From positions 1 through 5,781 of the forward strand of contig JAUVEX010000063.1 in the NCBI GenBank assembly GCA_030594585.1: a DNA stretch of 5,781 nt. The letters are read 5' to 3'. This DNA is from an archaeon (GTDB lineage: Archaea > EX4484-52 > B79-G9). Positions 1 to 3,800 of this stretch are shown piece by piece (the first letter of the stretch is position 1; each line of letters begins with the position of its first letter). The notes under the pieces were generated by a model. It saw nothing but the letters and a program-made list of their open reading frames with translations. It did not search any database and was not told where the DNA came from. A program made the translations under genes and the position numbers.

Positions 1-1
1 A

Positions 2-688
2 GATGATGATTCTGTTGTTGTCGGGGACAAGATAAGATTCACAGTTACAATCAACACAAGCGATGCAAATGAAAGCACACTATACCTTAAAATCGAGAAA
101 GATTCTTCTTTTGTAAAATCGCTTGATTTAGAAGTCACAGATACTGTAGGAATATATACCGCAACATTTAACACAAACAGCATATCTGCCGGAACTTATG
201 ATGCAATCGCAAGCGCTGAAGACGGTATCGGCAATAAAGGAAAGGATGTTGTTGTAGTAACAATCTCTTCTGTAGATGATGGCTCAGACGAAGATGACTC
301 AAGCGGGTCTTCATCTTCATCTTCAATCATTGAAGAGCCTGATGATGAGCCCGAGGCAGATACGCCGGATGTTTTGGACACAACACCATTGGAGGATACA
401 GGCAATACAACAGATACAAATAATAGCTTAGAAACCACCAATTCCACAGTTGAGCCGGCGGTTAAAAATCCGGACAATAGCATTACAGGCCGTATGTTTG
501 CATTCATTTCAACAGGTGTAGTGTATACTGCGTGGCTGTTTGTGTTTGGCTTTGCAGCAGTTGCCGGCAGGCGCATATGGAATATTTTTGCTGTAAAAAG
601 GAATTCAAGGACAAGCACAAGCCATGTGCGTATGGGCCATCTTGAAAACATAAAGAAAATAGTCAACAGGAGAAAACCAAGGAAGTAA
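2..688 (+). CDS. C-terminal part of a membrane-anchored, Ig-like surface protein (5' end outside window)
   Basis: The frame is open from base 2 to the TAA at 686-688, giving 228 residues; the true start lies upstream. An Ig-like beta-sandwich fills about 2-268: alternating hydrophobic strands such as KIRFTVTIN and STLYLKIEK, then an F-G type turn ASAEDGIGNKG (209-241) and a last strand DVVVVTIS. An acidic, Ser-rich stalk of about 70 residues follows (269-478), with six Ser codons in a row after SSG and runs such as DDGSDEDD. One hydrophobic helix (494-568, starting MFAFISTGVVY) precedes a 39-residue basic tail rich in Arg/Lys. Ectodomain, stalk, single helix and positive tail indicate a type I protein held by its C-terminus, with the beta domain outside. 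Five N-X-S/T sequons lie in the external part and none in the tail. The next gene starts 5 bases later, so the two are probably in one operon. No enzymatic motif is visible and the ligand is unknown. A TTG at 374 could be taken as a start, but it would cut through the stalk. Confidence 0.9.
   Translation, partial: DDDSVVVGDKIRFTVTINTSDANESTLYLKIEKDSSFVKSLDLEVTDTVGIYTATFNTNSISAGTYDAIASAEDGIGNKGKDVVVVTISSVDDGSDEDDSSGSSSSSSIIEEPDDEPEADTPDVLDTTPLEDTGNTTDTNNSLETTNSTVEPAVKNPDNSITGRMFAFISTGVVYTAWLFVFGFAAVAGRRIWNIFAVKRNSRTSTSHVRMGHLENIKKIVNRRKPRK
269..478 (+). other. Acidic Ser/Asp/Glu/Thr-rich stalk of the upstream protein
   Basis: About 70 residues of low complexity join the last Ig-like domain to the membrane helix. 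The first half is Asp/Ser/Glu with a block of Ser residues. The second half is Thr/Asn/Pro/Glu and contains three sequons (NTT, NNS, NST). Such stalks commonly act as flexible, often O-glycosylated spacers that hold an ectodomain away from the cell surface; that role is inferred from composition. Confidence 0.75.
308..325 (+). repeat. Hexanucleotide repeat (TCTTCA)x3 encoding Ser-Ser pairs
   Basis: Three perfect tandem copies of TCTTCA lie in frame inside the stalk and encode six Ser. A gain or loss of one unit would change the stalk by two residues without a frameshift. With only three copies, slippage activity is uncertain. Confidence 0.7.
494..568 (+). other. Predicted C-terminal transmembrane helix of the upstream protein
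   Basis: Twenty-five mostly apolar residues starting MFAFISTGVVYTAWLF are flanked by Arg before and by an Arg-Arg pair immediately after. The following tail is strongly basic (for example NRRKPRK at the end). By the positive-inside rule the tail is cytoplasmic and the Ig-like part external. Confidence 0.88.
681..685 (+). promoter_or_regulatory. Possible weak ribosome binding site for the large surface-protein gene
   Basis: The purine run GGAAG, preceded by A, lies 8 bases before the ATG at 694 and overlaps the last codons of the upstream gene. It only partly matches the archaeal GGAGGTGA consensus. Translation might instead rely on coupling across the 5-base gap. Confidence 0.35.
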
Positions 689-693
689 ATGTT

Positions 694-831
694 ATGTATA
701 ATACAAGACCAGTAAAAACCGGAAGGGAAAAAAAGGAAGTCAGCCCTATTATTAATGCTATTGTTCCTGTCCTTTTGGTTTTTGTTCTTTCTGTATCTGT
801 CTTTTACGGAATGCATGCGTTTTCGGGCGCC
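694..831 (+). other. N-terminal export signal or signal anchor of the giant protein
   Basis: The first 15 residues carry R5, K8, R11, K13 and K14. A hydrophobic stretch of about 25 residues follows, with Asn21 and Pro25 near its start. A small-residue site around SGA (44-46) could be cut by signal peptidase I, but the next residue is Pro, which is unfavourable. Cleaved signal and uncleaved anchor are therefore both possible. The downstream sequons agree with an extracellular location. Confidence 0.8.
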
Positions 832-3800
832 CCCGAAAATACACAAACACATGATGCATCAAAGGAAAGCATACTGGCTTCCGGAAACATTCTTGAAACA
901 AGTGCAATAAAATCTGCTGTTGTGCAAAAGCCACATGAAATAAACATTACAGATGCGAAGCACCTCGATTATGATTATTCATTTATTTCAGATATTTTTG
1001 ATGATGTGAAGTCCCTTGACGGAAAATGGTCTGAGCCGGTCTATTCCGGAGAATATGTGCGGGTTGTTTTTGAGCGCAACCTGACTGCACAGAATGATAT
1101 CACAATCTATGTGCGAAACAACCAGAGCTTAAATACGACAGTTGAAGTCTATCACAATAACAGCGATGAAAAGATAACACAATTTCCGCCAATAACTAAG
1201 GAAGGTTATTACAAAGTCCTGCTTACAGGAATGAAAGGGAGCCATGATACTTTTGATCTAGGTATCAAAAATTTTGATGAAAACCCATATGCCTATCTTG
1301 AGTTTGACCATATAATTGACCCGACAGGAAACCGCACAGTGACATCATGCGATGTTGATGATGTTTATAGTGATAGTTGTTATAATGCAATATCTGCGGA
1401 CGCGGGGACGAGTTATGCATTGGCCCAAAATGCGCATATAGATGCCCCATTCCAGCAGTTGAATATTGTTGACTCTGTAAATTCAGCAACTTTGTATTAT
1501 GATTCCTGGGCCGCTCTTTTGGGTGTGGGCGGTTGGGAAATTCATGTCAAAAGCACAAGAGGGGGCACTTCAATATGCAGTGAGAATCCCGCACCTGAAG
1601 ACGGTTCTGAGACAAGGAACTCTCTTGATTGTTCTTCCGTTACTCCCACAGAGCTAAAAAACGGCGTGTGGCTGTATGTGATTAACAATGATGCAGGGAC
1701 ACCGCAGGATGTAAATCTTGATTATGTTTATCTTTATGTGGATTATGGAATAAATCCTCCTGCATATTCAAATATTGTAAAAAACAGATCAGCAGTTTAT
1801 CAGTATGATTGGGTGCAGTTCAATGCAACCTGGGCAAGTGCTGTAGACCTGAACTACTCGCTTTTTTCAACAAACCTAAGCGGCTCGTGGGAGAATGCAA
1901 GCGCGCAGGCATTCAATCCGGCAGACAATGTCAGCACAAACATAAGCTATATCGATGCTGCAATCGGAACATCTGTTGGCTGGATGTTTTATGCGAACGA
2001 TACTTACGGGAGCATTAACCAGACACCAGTGCAGCAGTTCACAGTCGGGGGTATCTTATGGAACCAGACATCACTGGATTTAGGCACCACTGACCAAGCC
2101 CAGGCCAATTTAAGCAGCAATATTCTATTGACAGGGTATCTGAACAACACAGATGTTGATGTGACATGCTTTGAAGGTAACTGTTCTACTATTACCTCTA
2201 ACTTTACAGTTACAGACATAAACAATACAGACATTGTTGTTGCATTCAATTGCTCTACTGAAAATGTCGGAGTTTTTTCTGCTGATTTTTCTGTAAATTC
2301 AACTGAAGATATTTATCATTACAACATAAGTGTAGACTGTGTTATTGGTGTGGATATTATCCCGCCGCAAATAACAATAGATTCCCCGCAAAATGTAACT
2401 TATAATACTTCAAATGTATGGTTCAATGTCACTTTGGATGAAGCGGGTTCATGGTGCGGCTATTCTCTTGACGGCGCTTCAAATGTGACTATGGCCAATG
2501 ATCCAACGGAGCATTTCTATAAGTATGTTTTTGTTTCTGAAAGCATCCATACAATAGTATTTTCCTGCAATGACACCTTCGGCAATATGAACGCTTCGAC
2601 AGTTACGGAATATTTCAAAGTAGACACTGTGAATCCCCAATATTCCTATAGCCAGACAAATTCTACTGAAGCCGGCAGTTCTGTGCTATTCAGCCTGAAG
2701 TGGATAGACTACAACCTTACTCTTGAAGGCTATAATTTCAGCATTGACAACGGCACAGGTATATTTGCGAATGATTCCTATGCTGAAATGTCGGGCACAA
2801 TTAACTGGTCTAATGTCACTAAGACCGTCAACTCAACTGTCGGTTCGCTAATCAGGTGGCGAATATCCGCTGATGACGATGCAGGCAATACAAATGTTTC
2901 GGAGATTTTCAGCTTCAATGCAATGGGCTATTCAAAGGTTTCCCAAATAAGCAATGATGCCGTTTATCCCCCTTATCTTGCGAATGGTTCGTCTACAGTC
3001 TTTTCATGCAGGGTTGTCAACAACAGGACAGGAGCGGTGGCGGCAGGATATAATGTATCTTTCTATGATAATCTTACAGGATATTTAGGATCAAACATAA
3101 CTGTTTCAGGCGGCTTAGCATACTGGAACTATACTGATTCAACAGCAGACCCCCCAAAGGATATTAACATTACCTGCAACATAACTGATAATTCAACGCT
3201 TTATTATAACGCAAGCTCTGAAAATTTTAAGACATTCATACTCGAGGTGTATGAGTCAGGCACTGACGGGGTTCCGCCGAACATAGCGAATGTGTCCATA
3301 ATAAATGCAGATGCATCAAATGTATGGCTTGGACAGAACCTGACAATCTATGCTGATGTTACGGATAATGTAGCGCTTGATTCAATATATGTCTATATAA
3401 CAGACCCGGATTCTGTAACAAAGGCGTATGATATGTTCAATAACTCATGGGAATACTACTATCTGCCATGGAAGAACGGCCAGTATTCATACTACATTTG
3501 GGCAAATGATACATCGGGAAAAGAAAATACAAGCATTACATACACTTTCAATGTAAGCTCTAATGCCACAATAAATATCGCCGCTTTGAATAAGAGTTAT
3601 GGTAAAAATGAGTGGGTTAATATATCTGGCGGTACGCTTTATAATGAATCTGCGCCAAGCCTTTCCGACGGAACGCCAAGCCCGACAATCCATGACCCTA
3701 CACGCGCGTTTTATATTGAATGGGATATGGGGAGCTATACGGATCCTGATGACCTTGCAACAGTGACAGACCCCCATACTGTTGATGTAACAGACAATGA

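Noticed and set aside
1..694. The idea that the two genes are one gene broken by a frameshift
   Set aside because: The first protein ends with a proper membrane helix and basic tail, and the second starts with a proper export signal. Both ends are complete and a fusion would put two membrane segments in the middle.
689..715. ATG immediately after the upstream stop, encoding an 8-residue peptide
   Set aside because: It is out of frame with the large gene and ends after eight codons. The ATG at 694 opens the 1696-codon frame and is preceded by an in-frame stop, so it is the better start. A regulatory mini-ORF cannot be excluded but has no support.
196..852. 218-codon reverse-strand frame overlapping the stalk, the membrane helix and the gene junction
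   Set aside because: It lies opposite two well-supported + strand genes. Its Ser/Glu and Thr runs are simply the complement of the low-complexity stalk codons, and it crosses the junction of two genes with no coherent domain.
1809..2018. 69-codon + strand frame with several Cys
   Set aside because: It is a shifted reading of module C1. The in-frame translation there shows a repeat shared with C3, so the shifted frame is a shadow.
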